In this document: in pieces, positions 11,601-24,700 of the stretch
Layout of the letters: the number at the start of each line of letters is the position of its first letter
Position numbering within the stretch: the first letter of the stretch is position 1
DNA from: Trebouxia sp. TZW2008
Lineage: Eukaryota; Chlorophyta; Trebouxiophyceae; Trebouxiales; Trebouxiaceae
Reading direction: 5' to 3'
Assembly (NCBI GenBank): GCA_002118135.1
Contig: BDIU01000186.1
Location: forward strand, 62,001-126,000
Length of the DNA: 64,000 bases
Program-made: the position numbers and the translations under genes
The notes under the pieces: generated by a model
Databases searched by the model: none
Told to the model about the DNA's origin: nothing
What the model saw: only the letters and a program-made list of their open reading frames with translations

Positions 11601-12748
11601 AGATTTTCCAGCTTCAGGTTGCACTAGCGTGACTGGCCTGACGCTGATGTCAGCGGTGTCTTTCTCGATCTGCCATTTGGGGTTTGCATAGTTGCTGCAT
11701 TGTTCCGAGCAACAGCTGCTGCAGTGTTCATGGCAATACTGCTGAAGTCAAAGTGCAAGAAAGTCTTGAGGTTGGAGGCTGTGCCACTGGGATGTGGAAG
11801 CCAGGCCTGTTGGAGTAGTACTCAGACTTTGTTATGCGGTGAACATGCAGCTTTGCAGTGCGTATGCTTGTGACAACGAATGCTAGCTGCATCATGCATT
11901 TCTTTCCGCGGTCGAAAAATACTGACAGTGCTTCATAGAGCAGTACAGACGTCTTGGCGACATCGAGAACACGCTACCTGACTGAGGCTGGTTTATGTGT
12001 TGCTACCAGACTGTACAAGTAAGCGTATGTCATTACCAGAGCTGATAGACATGCATTCACTTGGCAAGCATTGGTGCACAGTGTTCAGAAAGTTAACTCA
12101 TGACCTGATCAGGCGTATGATAGGCGAGGTGCGGATTTCGAAACAAAAAGCGCCATCTCATGCTGGCAAACAACATGCAAGCCGAACAGTGCCAGAAAGC
12201 TGAAGGAGAAAAGCAATGTGAAATACCACAGGACTGAGAGGCAACACACTGATCATGCAATAAGACAACCTGAGGTACAGAAAAAGGTGAAACATGGTGC
12301 CATTATGCCACAGCTATAATAATTTTGGCAGGATGTAAGTAGACTTGAGTGCAACATATATGGCTTGTGGATGACTTGAGCCTGGTCAATAATTTGGGGG
12401 GGGGGGGAGTTGGGCACAGCTTGACTTGATATGCCCCCTGTTTTGGCATGGACACACATGCCAACAACGTCACTGAGCCTTCATATGGCTCTGAGTGAGC
12501 GTGCGAAGCCAAGCTCAGCCATCGTCAATATTTCCTGCTGCCTTCTGAGGCCTCCTTTGATGGATCAGTACGCTGCAGATATTGTCTGCGGCGTGCTTTT
12601 GTTAATGGAAACGGTCCTTGCGTTTTCTGCATGTGGTCACAGCCCTGCTTTGAACTTGCCTCTCCAAGCATTAGTGTACAACCGTTGGTGTGGTGCTCAT
12701 GCTGGGACTCATACTGAGACTCATTCTGAGACTCATGCTGAGCCTGAC
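11601..12748. other. Convergent intergenic region
   Basis: This lies between the 3' ends of the TraB-family gene and the receptor cyclase. I see no gene. It holds a run of 12 G at 12396-12407 and a short array of CTCATNCTGAGA-like units at 12697-12753 that overlaps the end of the cyclase model. Confidence 0.5.
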
Positions 12749-12753
12749 TCATA
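12697..12753. repeat. Short tandem array of CTCATNCTGAGA units
   Basis: Four to five imperfect 12-base units. The array overlaps the proposed stop codon of the cyclase gene, which makes that end uncertain. Confidence 0.7.
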
Positions 12754-15700
12754 GCGACAGCTGCAATCCCAACACGTCCATGAAACGTATGTTGAGACTG
12801 CAGCGCCGATATTGTGCTGCCAGTACACATACAGCTTTGCCTGGCTCCAGTGAGTTGTTGCGCAGGCTCATACGCTCAACCAGCTCTGCAGCTTGCACCT
12901 CCATCACCTGCAACACATCCTGTCCATCACTGCCTATGTCTTCTGCTTGTCATATGTCACCTCAAAAAGATCCAAGCGCATGGCTTTGGCATTGCTCAAG
13001 TCTGCAGCCTGCACTTCTGTCACCTGCAACACATGCTGCCCATAGGGCTCTGTGTAATCTGTCACATGTCGTGGTCAAAATTTGTGACATGTCCCGAACA
13101 ATCGTTTTCATATGTACAACTTCGGCATTGGTCAATGTCTGCAGCTTGCAATGCCATCACCTTGAGTCAATTCTGCTGTCGAGTCATGTTGCTGATCATT
13201 GACTTAGGCATGCAGACATGCACTAGGCGTTTTCAGCAAGCTATATGCAGAGTGGCCAGCTGTGTCCACACAAGTCTGTCTTTGGAAGCCTGCATCAGTA
13301 GCAGTCAAGACTACAGCTACACCTTGGTGCATGCAAACAACATGGGCAGCCTCCAAAAGCAGTGAAGGCTTGTGCAATCAACAACAAACAGCTTCACAAA
13401 AGCATTGCAAAGCTGTACTGCCTCCAAGCCATTCTGGTTTGAAATCAGCCCACAGAGCCTACAGCTTTCCTGTTCTTGCAAAGTTGATCAGTGAAGCTTA
13501 TCAGGTTGCAAGGATTCATCCAAGAAATGCAAGAAGCAAGGTCTCTCATGAAAAGCAACATTGCAAGCGTTGCAAGCTGATCTTGGAGTGGCCAGCAATG
13601 CCCTTGAACTTGAACATGTCAATGTCCCTCACCTCAATGGGCAGCTGGCAGGTTGCAACATCACATTCAAGGAAAGACAAGGTGAAAGTGTCTGGCTACA
13701 GAGAACAGCGGAAGCTTTGCATACTGACCTTAGAGTGGCCAGCAATGCCCTTAAATTTGAAGATGCCAATGCCCCACACCTCGATGGGCAGCTGGCAGGT
13801 GGGGAAGGGCTTGCTCATGGCTGAGCTGGGAGTCCACACCAGCCTCTTTGGCACTGCACACACATTCACACGCGTTGTGTTACTGCTCATTTCCAGTCTT
13901 GCCTGTGTTGGAGACATCGCAACAGCAACAAAAGGGCATAATGATGCACAAGCTGCAAGATAGTGCTTGCTTGATTTTGACAGCAAGCTTTCTCCACAAA
14001 ATCTGCTGCTGCAGTTCTCCTTGCACATTGCTTTGAAGTCACAGACTGGGCCAGTTACAAGGGTCTGCTGGACATGTGCTGTCAGCTTGTGTCCAACTGT
14101 GGCAGCATCTGCAGCTATTGGCAGCATCTGTGCATTCATTCATTCATTCATTGCGTGGGCTAGGCAGGCTCAGCAGGCCCATCTAGGTACGTACAAAAGC
14201 AATGAACTGTCTCCAACCAGTTCAATCACGTGCTAACCTACACCAATTATGTTGGACATGAAGGGCTCATGCTTTACTTTACACAAGATGCGTCAATGCA
14301 TGCACTGCTGGTGAGAGGTGCCTTTGCTGAAACCTAGTTAGTGGTCTGATGCAAGCTCTGCGTGCACATTGCAAACCCAATGCTCAGACAGCTTCCTCAT
14401 TTCATTCTTGATGACATGAGCATGCAAAGGTCTACAGTGTGTACCTCTGATGCAGTAGCTGCCATGTGTCTCAATGCCAGGCAGAGGGGACGAGGCGTGC
14501 ACATCCCCTTCTGCAGCTGCTGCGGGGTTGCGGGTCCAAGCTGCACCAATCATACTCCCATTTGCAGCATCGACTGAAGCAGACACAGACGATGTCCCAG
14601 CTCCAGTTGCAGCATTGCCAGCAGGCTGAGCGTGCACAGCGTGCAAAACAGACAGCGCTGCTGACACGTCTTCAGGCTTGTGCACTGGTGTTGAGCCCTG
14701 TCTTGTCAGGCCGTAGTCTTTCCTTGGGTGTTGATGACCCAATCCCTTCAGAAACTTGAGCATGTGACAGTTGCTGACTGCCACTGGACTATCTGCTGCA
14801 AATGGCTGACAGCTGGAGTCTGACAAGTCTAGGCTCTCCAACTCATCATCATTGTAGCCAATGCCGTCTGTGGCTTTCTTGAAGGGCACTTTGCTAGCTG
14901 CAAGGGCTGTTCCAATCAGCCCTGCCTTGTCTGACGGGCCGGTTCCAAACGGCCCTGCCCTGTCTGATTGGGCTGTTCCTGGTGGCCCTGCCCTCTCTGC
15001 TGGGGCTGTTCCCGGCGGCCCTGCCTTATCTGCTGGGGCAGTTTCAAGCAGCCCTGCCCTGTCTGATGAGGCAGCTCCCCGCAGCCCTCCTCCTGCCCCT
15101 GCTGCAAACTGCACCGCCTGCCTGATGGACTTGCTGCTGTGCAGGGAAGACAGCGCTGATGCACGAGACCTGGGACTCTCAACAGTGTTCTGCAGCCACA
15201 CATTGCTGACGCTCGCTGCTTGAGGCTCAACAGTTGTAACTGCTGCAGCGGCGTCTGTCCCACTATCACCCGCCTGAGCATGATCTCCCTCTATCTTGAG
15301 ATCATGGCTGAAACGCTGCATCAGATTGGGTGAGCTCTTGGTCTTGGCAACCCCACTGCTACCCACCCCACCCCCCTCTTTGCCTTGCTCCTGCCTGGGT
15401 GATGTTGCAGGACCAACCAGCGATGCTTCCTTAGACAGCATCCCAGCCCCTTTGGTCTCAAAGGACGTCCATGCTGATGTGCCTGCCCACTGCTGCAAGA
15501 CTGAGTCCATGACTGGGGCTTCAACCAGGATCTGCCCTGGCTTGGCAGCACATAACAAGCGAGCTGCCCTGTTGACGTTGGAGCCGAAGTAGTCTGCTCT
15601 GCCTGTGCTTGAATGGGGGCACACCTTCTCCAGGGTGCCGTGCACCAAAGCTACCTGCAGTGGTACTGCGCCTGAGCTGCAGAACAAGTAAGCAGAGCAG

Positions 15701-18700
15701 AGCTTATGAGATAAAATTGAGCAAAGCCCGGATTGCAGCAGAAACAGATGTATGGCAGGCTCTGCTTGTGCTGGAATGGGGGCAGACTTTTTCCAAGGTG
15801 CCGTGCACCAGCGCAACCTGCAGTGGTCATGTTTGTGAGCTGCAAAACAGCTGTCTAGAGCAGAGTTTGAATTGAGTCAGAGAATATTGGTGACACAGAT
15901 CTGAATCAGATCAGACATCCAATGAGCCAGTCAGTGATGCAACAGTCTGACTGATGGGTTTCAACTTCATTACAGAAAACAACAGGGATACAGACAGACA
16001 GATGGCTCTGCAGACCCTCAAATAGACGTCGGTGCATTTATCAGACTCTGAGCATGGAGCTTGCTGGTTTCAGCAACATCACAGAGTCACTGACTGCTGC
16101 TCAGAACGTCACACCACATCCTAGCTGTTTCTGACACGCAACAAGCTGATCACTGTAATGCTGGGCAGCGCACAACATGGGGCAGTGCCTGTCAGACAGA
16201 GCCACTCTTAACCACTGGCAGAATCGGAGATGAGACTGATGAGTTCACCTTGGCAGCGAGACCTCTGAAGAGCAGCTGGCCGCTTGGCGATCTGACTTCA
16301 GCAGTGAGGGCATGCTGCTCCAGCTCAGCCTTCCACTCCACCCTGCACTTCAATATGCCTGGTGTGCACTCACTGCTAGAAGAAAACCCAAAGGAAAAAA
16401 CAATGAAGCAAAACATCAAAAAAAGGAAGATCAGGAAAACAAACATTCTGGAATTTGGCAGTGAGGGAATGCTGCTGCAGCTTGGCCTTACATTTTAGCC
16501 TAGACTTTGAAACGCAATGCACCAAGAAATGACACCAAACAGACATAAAAAAATGCACAAACTTGGAAAAGCAGACAGGACAGTCCCTCTACAATTCAGT
16601 ATATGGGCACCCACTGCTGAAACAGAGCACACAAGAAAAGAAAAGAACATAGAGTCATAAGCATCAGCCAACAGAGGCATAGAAGAAACAAGCAAAGGAA
16701 AACAGCAAATGCCATTTGAACAAGCAGGAGGCGTACGGGACAAGGGGAAAGCTGTACACATAGACAAGACAATGAATGCCTGAAAGATAATGACAACGCC
16801 CCTGTGGCCCTGTGTTGCGTGCAATCGTAAGAAGGAAGCGATGACAGTGCAGCCTGATGTAGAGCAGATTGTACACAAACATAGTAGACAAAGGGACCAG
16901 CCACTGCCCATGTATGCTGAAAATCTGACATGCTTGCAATGACATGGACCCTGTGCATGCTTGAAGCAGCTGGAAGATATTGCAGAAATAGATAGGTAGT
17001 GAAAGAATGACTATGGACAACCCAGCAGGACGTACACACTACTCAACTTTTCCCCATATCAGCAAGCATACAGCACTGAAATTTTGGGCAACAGATGTCT
17101 ACAGACATCAAGCATACAGCATGTGCCTTGAGTTAACAGACTGAGGTTGACTCAAAGTGTGACGACAGCTGCTCACATACATCAGTGTGCAAGCCCTCCC
17201 AGTCAGCAGCAGGGCAAAATGGGATTGTCACAGCGGACTGGCATCAATGAGAGAAAGAAGGTAAGCAACAAATGGAAACAAAGGTCACATGCACCGGAGG
17301 AGTGCAAGCTGCAGCAGCAAAGCCCATTCAACAGCGCCCCTGGGTGATGAAAACGCTATCATGAACAGCCCATCCTGCACCACACAGCAAGCGTTTTTAA
17401 TTGTAGCGTACTCCTGGGGCTGCAGTCAACTTCATGCTTGTGAAACAGATCCTGCTAATTTGCTCCGGACATAGACTGGGCCCACCCAACCAATGCGCAA
17501 TTGCAGTGAGACAACTTATACGACTCATCACACTATCATTATTGGAAGAGCACTGTTATTGGTGAGACCAGAAAGCAGGCTGCCTTGACACATGCAACTG
17601 TAATGTGATCTTTCAGGCATGAGCGGTATGCAAAAGGCAGAGCAAACCAATCTGAAGGCATGTCAAATCCGCTTTGCATGTCATGACTAGCACGGCTGTC
17701 TATGCAGTTGTCAGTCAAATTATGTCAGCCTAATCTGCGGAGCATATAACATGACTGTTGATGTGGTCAAGAGTCAAGGCAAGTAGCCACAAAGTAAGTC
17801 ACCTTTTCTTGGCACTCATAGCCGTCGCTCAGCAGAAGAGTTGTGCGCACGCATGACTGGAATTGCAGCAGTGCTGTCTTGGCAACAGCCACATTCTGCT
17901 GTGCCAGCTCCTGCACGAACAAATTGGCTTGTACAATGCTCAGCAAAGTCCAATCAACTGATCAACGTCATGGTGCCTATGGCGCTGCAATTGTGCTCTA
18001 CCTGTGCAATTGGATCGCTTCACTTCTGCAGGTATGCTGGTGTTGGCAGCCACATACATTTCTAGGACCGCAAAATACATAGCTGATACTGCACTTTGCA
18101 CAGGGTTGTCAAGCAGGGAAAATAGAACGAAGATTTCTAAGGTAGATTGAAAGGAAGGATATGACACTCAAAAGTTGCTTGAGCATCAGAGCATCTGCAG
18201 ACACAACTCTGTTGGGTAGAGTGCACAGCATGAAGCTGTACAGCTGACCTTGACAGCGTAGAACACACTGCCGCAGCTTGACTCTGCAATGAAACGTCAA
18301 GTAGTGTGTGCAGCGTGGAGCTGAGCAGCTGACCTTAAGGGCGCAAACCAATTTTCAGCGACTTCTTCGTGCAATTGAATGCCATGCAGAGTATATAGCA
18401 TGCATCTGTGCAGCTGACTTTGATTGTGTTACACAAGACATGCAGCATGAAGCTGTGGAGCTGACCTTGACGTGGGAAGGCCCACAGAAGACGATTGTGG
18501 CAGCCAACTCAGGCCTAGCAAGAGCTTGCTCTATAGAAGTCCGGATGCTCTTGACTCCAGGCGCGTCTTCAAAGGCGGGGGCAACCTGCAGCTTCTCAAC
18601 TCTGTCAATCAATGATACCTGAATTGCTTACATCAACACACCTGTGTGTTTGGCAAACACTGACGCTGCTTTCCAATCAGCCCAAAAATTGCTGATGGTT

Positions 18701-21700
18701 TTCAGCATGAAGGGCAACATATGCATGACTAAGCTTTGCCATGCACAATGTCTGCAGCCATGCATAACGTAAGCAAATGTTCATCTAGGTAGATGTCTTG
18801 CAAACATTTTGGCCCAAATGCTGTCAAACTGGCAGATTGACACAGCCCATGTACCTTGAATGTGGTGCTGAGAGGCAGGAACTGCATGCATCCATCCAAC
18901 ATGCTGGGCATCACAATCTGCATGCATGACTTGCAGAGCAGGCCCGCAACATGACATGTGTACCTCAAAACCTGGTGCTCAGAGACAAATGTTGCATGCA
19001 TCTGGCCAGCATGCAGAGTGCCTTCTCCCAAGCATTCAATCAGTAAGAACAAGTCACAGTACAGTATGTTGACATGACTGAGATACCTTGAAGGTGGTAC
19101 TGAGAGGACGGAACTGCATGCATCTGGCCATGAATCATAAACCAGCAGAATATGCTGATTCACTTCAGTGCCTACACACCACCCCTGAACCAGACATGAC
19201 CCGCCATGCTTGACTGGTTTTGTCATGCAATCAGGCATCATGTCAACACAGCCACGAACACTCACCTTGAATGTGGTGCTGAGAGGTGGGAACTGCATGC
19301 ATCTAGCCAGCATGCTTGGCATCACAATCTGCATGATGTGAATGCCCCCCTGCACTGCAGCCCCTTCAATGGGACAACACTGCTTGTCTGCAAAGTCTGC
19401 CAGGAAGAAAGCGCCCATGTCCAGCAGCTCGCACACTCTTCTGCTCTGGTCGTTGGTCTGTGACATGCCACTCTTCTCTGTGGGCAGTGGTCGCAGCCTG
19501 CCTGCAGCATGCACAGCATAGATCATGTGCGCCTGCATTTGCATGTGTAGAGGCTTTGCTTGTGTGGGTATGTGGTGATTTGTGTGGGTCCAGCAGCTCA
19601 CACACTCTGCTGCTCTGATCGTTGGTGTGTGACATGCCGCTCTTTTCTGTTGGCAGCGGTCGCAGCCTGTCTGCAACATGCACAGTGTTGTGCATGCTGA
19701 TCTGCAGTCTCTGAATCAAGAGCAGCGCTGGGTGCTTGAAGATATTGACAATTGAGGTTGCTGACAGCACTCAAGGATGCAAAGTCACATGCACTTGCAC
19801 GCTCGTGCTCACAGCAGCCTCATTGCATTCCCTGTCTTGGTGACCCCCAGCCTCTGAATTAAGGGCAGTCCTGAATGTCTTGAAGCTGTTGCATCAATAC
19901 AATATGCAACACCACATTTGCATATGCATTTGCGCATGCATGCCATGAGCAGTCATACGACATGAATGTCATCAGAACTCACGGCTGCTACATCAGGAAC
20001 AGTGCAGAAAAGAAGCATTGAGACGGAATACTGAACAGAAAGGGTTGACAATAGATGTTGTCCTCACCCCAGAGCGGACGCTCAGCCTTGGAGGGTTGCC
20101 TCTTTCCAGAGCAGCTCAGCATCGCAAACAACAAGTCCAGAAGCCAAGAGATACCACTCCAAAAGCCCTTGTCCTGCTGTTGCTGCCTGCCTGCTGCTTG
20201 CTTACCATCTGGGGAGGCCCTTGACAAAGCAAACGAAGAGATTGGGTGAATCTGTCTGCGGGACCCCACCCTGAGGCCCCCGTGCACCCCCTTTGGGCTC
20301 CCTGCAGATACCAAGCACCACATTCGCAGCGTGTGGCTTGCAATGAATGTGTTCAGAGGCATGCTGGGCTGCCTGCAGACATCAACAACACAGGCTCTCA
20401 TACCCACGGTTCAGGGCAAACTCATCTTGAGGCATGCTACGCAGGTACAGACAACAGCACCTTTACTTGCACCCATGGCTTGTAGTAGTTGTACTCAGGG
20501 CACACAAGCATACTTTGCAGGTACATTGGCGTGTGCAGGTAGACTGGCACATTGTCTCTTTGGCCAGGATTTTTTGAAGGCAATTCACTGCTTTCGTATG
20601 CACCCAGCAGGGTCAAGGAGTTCCCTAGCAAGTCTGTGATCATGATGGTGTTAGGCAGGTCTAGGGGCGCAGGCAGGCACAGGCCTGGCAACTTGAGTTT
20701 GTGCCATACGCACACATAGCACTTGTGCTGCAATGCATGATCAATGCCCATTTACATAATCTCACATAACAACGGCCAGATGATTCAGAACAGGATGCTC
20801 TATCTGTGACTGCACATTCTTGCACTGCAATGAGGTATGAGATGCACCAGGGCAAGCAGCTTGTTCTGTGACTGCATGGATTGTAATACAGCTGCAATGC
20901 ATGGCTCACATAATTGGCAACACCAGTTGTGCATGCATGACTGAATGCATGTGATGCATGGCTTACAGACAGTAGCATTGCACCTTGCAACAGCATTTGT
21001 GCATGCATGGCTCACATAATCGGCAACACCAGTTGGGCATGCATGACTGAATGCATGTGATGCATGGATTACAGATAGTAGCATTGCACCTTGCAACAGC
21101 ATTTGTGCAGGCTGCTGTCATTGATGCTTTGAAGGCTGATGTAGCAGGCCCTGCGGCTGTTGCTTTGTATTGCCCACGTCAGGCCCCCAGTGCAGGTGTG
21201 GTCTNNGGTGTGGTCTGTTACACATATGCTCAGTGGTTTCAGCCTTTTAGCGCTCATAGACGATATTGTTAATTGCCTGTTTCTGGCAGGAACATGCAGC
21301 GCTTTCTACGGTTTAGGCTTGCTTGTCACCAGCTTCCTGTTGCTGCTGGTTGTCGCAGTGGCATTGCTAGAGCCTGTAGGTTGTGTACACTTTGTGGTTC
21401 TGNNCACTATGTCATAGACTGCCTGAATTTCATGGACATATAGTCATTGCCACAGTGTGGCACATGTGGTCAGCCTTGTTGGCTGCTCTCTTCTCTCATG
21501 GCTGTATGCATGTGATGCATATGTCACAGACAGTAGCAGCGCACCTGGCAACAGCAGTTGAGCAGAGAGACTACTAGAGGTGGCAGTCAGCAGCTGATCC
21601 ACACTGCCCTGTGGTGCAAGTCTGCCAGGCCCTTCAGCAAACTCCGTTGTTGGACTTGAACCCATGACCCCATTGACATTTGCAAACTGCAATCCCACAC

Positions 21701-24700
21701 CCTTCTCCAGATCTGGTGTGTGCAAGCTGAATTCCTTCCTTAATGCTGTTTGCAAGCTGACTGTCTTGTCAAGCTCTGGTGAACGGAAGCTGGTCTGCTT
21801 ATTCAAAGCTGGGTTGACTTGCATGGCAGCTGTCTTGAAAGGATCTGTTGCTTGCAGGCTGCCGTCTTTCAACAAGTCCAAATGGTTTGGATGCTTAGCG
21901 ATCTCTGAGTTGAGGCGTGAAGAGAGCTCCTGCCGAGGTGTTGGAGGCGCATCTGCACAAGACAAATGCTTGTCAGCTGGCAGCACAGATGCTTGTACAG
22001 CACATGGGTTGACTTGCATGCCAGCTGTCTTGAAGGAATCTGTTGCTTGCAAAACTTGTCATCAGTACATGCCACTGGGGACCAATTACTGCATCTCAGT
22101 CATAGTGGCACTTTGAAAACGTAAAATGTGATGTAAGGACATTTTCGTTGATAATTGACGCAATCATTGTAAACACAAATCATTGTACCTGGCGGCTTGT
22201 GCCTCCTCCAGGCAGGTCGTGGGTCCTTGAAACCAACAGTGTGCAGCCGTCCATAGACTCTCTGATACATGGCGTCACTCAGCAGGATCTGGCCGCCAGT
22301 TGGGAACCCTACCAGGGCTTCTGTCAAGCTGACCATATCCCCTCTGTACTCAATCTGCCTTGTCACGTGGTGTGCCTGTGTGAACAGCATGTACGTCAGA
22401 CTGATTGCACAGACTTGCATGCAGCAGCTGGGGGAAAGCAAAGCTTGACAGCAGCATATCAAAATGGAATGATGCTTACTGTATATGAATATGCATGCAA
22501 AGCATATACAGAGTCCTCACAGCATAATCACTGGAGACTAGTTGACAGTTGAACCCAATTGATAGCATTGTCACTTTTTATTTGGACAAAAATCGGTTTT
22601 TTTGTGACATGGGACGATAGCATTCTTCGAGGCCACAAGGCAATCGGTGTCAGAAATATTTGGTAAGTACCATCGCAAACACCTTCTGGAATGTTTGTCA
22701 ACATGCTAATTAAGGGTCCAGAGCAGAGGCAAAGAGAACAGCATACCTGAACAGATTCTGAGCGGCCAGTATGCATGGGCAATGCGCACACGTAGGCCCT
22801 TGGTGGTGTCCGCCACCACCAAGTCGTTGTGTTCATGGTCCAGGCAGTTGTACAGTTGCAACACGGTCAAGAGCGTCTAGTGCGGTCATGAGCGCAGAAG
22901 TTGACAGGGTCTTTGACAGCTTCAGAACTGCGCTTTCCATTTTGAGGTTGCACGTTGGTCAAGGGCCCAGAGAAGGGGGAAAATGGCTTTTTTCTGGGAC
23001 ACAGTGCTTGTTGCTCTTGACCTGAATTGGTCAGCGCACCTGAACAGACTCTGGAAGGCCAGTGTGCATGGCAATGCGCACCCGCAGGCCCTTGAACACC
23101 ACCAGCTCGTTTTGCTCATGGTCCAGGCAGTTATGCAGCGCAGCGTCAGGCTGGCTCAGAAGCTCCTCAGGCCAGTCTAACATCAGCAGGCGGTACTGCA
23201 CCTCCAAGGCCCAGGACACTGCGTCTATAGGGTCATGGAAAGCCATGGTGAATGCATCACCCTCTGTTGCAACCTACAATAGCAAATAGCTGATGTTGCT
23301 AGCAAGATGCCGTATCATGCGTTGAAGGACAGCACCGCTAGAGCCCAAGGAATGACACGGTGAATGCGTCACCCTGGGCTGCCATCTGCAGTGGCAATAT
23401 TTTGCATTGCATGTGGGCATATTGAGTGTCTGTACAAATCACATCTTCCATAGGATGGACACAGTGAAGATGACATGAGAACAGCAAAGAGGCAGTGCCA
23501 ATGATGCTCTGTATAGCATGGATACAGTGACAATAGCAGTGCATTGTTGGCAATCGGGGCAAATGTTGCAACAGCTGTATGAAGCATGTCTGCACGTATG
23601 TCCTCGTAACTTGATGCGCGCCAGGGCCAGGTCTTGACAAACATCAACATACAACAGAACAACAATACAATCAGGGTGATGACACTAGCTTCTACCTCAG
23701 CTGCTGGCAGCTTCAGCACGTGACAAGGGAACCGCAATCATGCTCAGATTTCTCAAGAGATTGATGCCTGCTTAATGTGTCTGTTTCAGTCCAGGTAAGG
23801 TCTTGTTTTGCACTGGATTGTTGGCTTGTAGGAAGTCTACTTGTAGGAGGTCTACTTGCTGGGTAGGCAATGAGGTATGCACTCTGTGTCTGACTGCAAG
23901 GCTGATACCCACCTCGTAGCCATGATGCTGATGCAGCACTGATCTGAGACAGGCATCATGCAGCGCCAGAGCCTTGTCCATCACCCTTGCATCCCTGCAC
24001 ACCACAAACAAGGTTTTGCACACCAACAGTCCCAATGCATGCCTCGTAGGAGACCGTGATCCAGCTTTGACCGTATAAGACAGCTCTGTGGACCTTCAGC
24101 CTGGACAGCAGCAAAGCGCTGCTGCAAGTACGGCAAGCAGGAACTCCGCATGCAGGAAGCTTACCTGCAGCACCACATTATCAGCTGCCAAATGCCTCTC
24201 CAAGCAAGCGAGACAAAGCGCCATGCAAGCATGTTGCACCGCATCAAACAATGTTACAGACCACCCCATGGCAGGACAACAATTTGCATCAGGCTGTGCT
24301 CGCCAGCACAAGGTCATTGGCCATCTGTGCAAAACAGGTAGGGTGTGTGTTGCATATGCACCATTCCCACAGCTTAGAGGAGGACTGCACTTCTGTCGCG
24401 GCAACTGTGTTTGACCATTGATGCTGTGCACTTAGGATCTATACTGCAAACTCACCATTCCCACAGCTTGGATGAGGACTGAACATCTGTCATGGCAAGC
24501 GTGACCTCCTTGTGCTTCAAGCCTAAGTCTTCTGCCAGCTCCGGCGGAATTGTGCCAGGCGCATTCCTGCAGCAGCAGCAGCAGCAGCACATACCTGTTG
24601 ACTGATGCATGACGTTCATTTACGCATAACGATTATTTAGGCATCTTGTCCGTTCCTATACTTCTTTCCGAGGTTGTGTGAATCAGCTGACCCATGCTGC

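Noticed and set aside
12249..14139. Plus-strand open frames over the cyclase 3' region
   Set aside because: They overlap minus-strand exons with clear cyclase motifs and have no recognisable domains.
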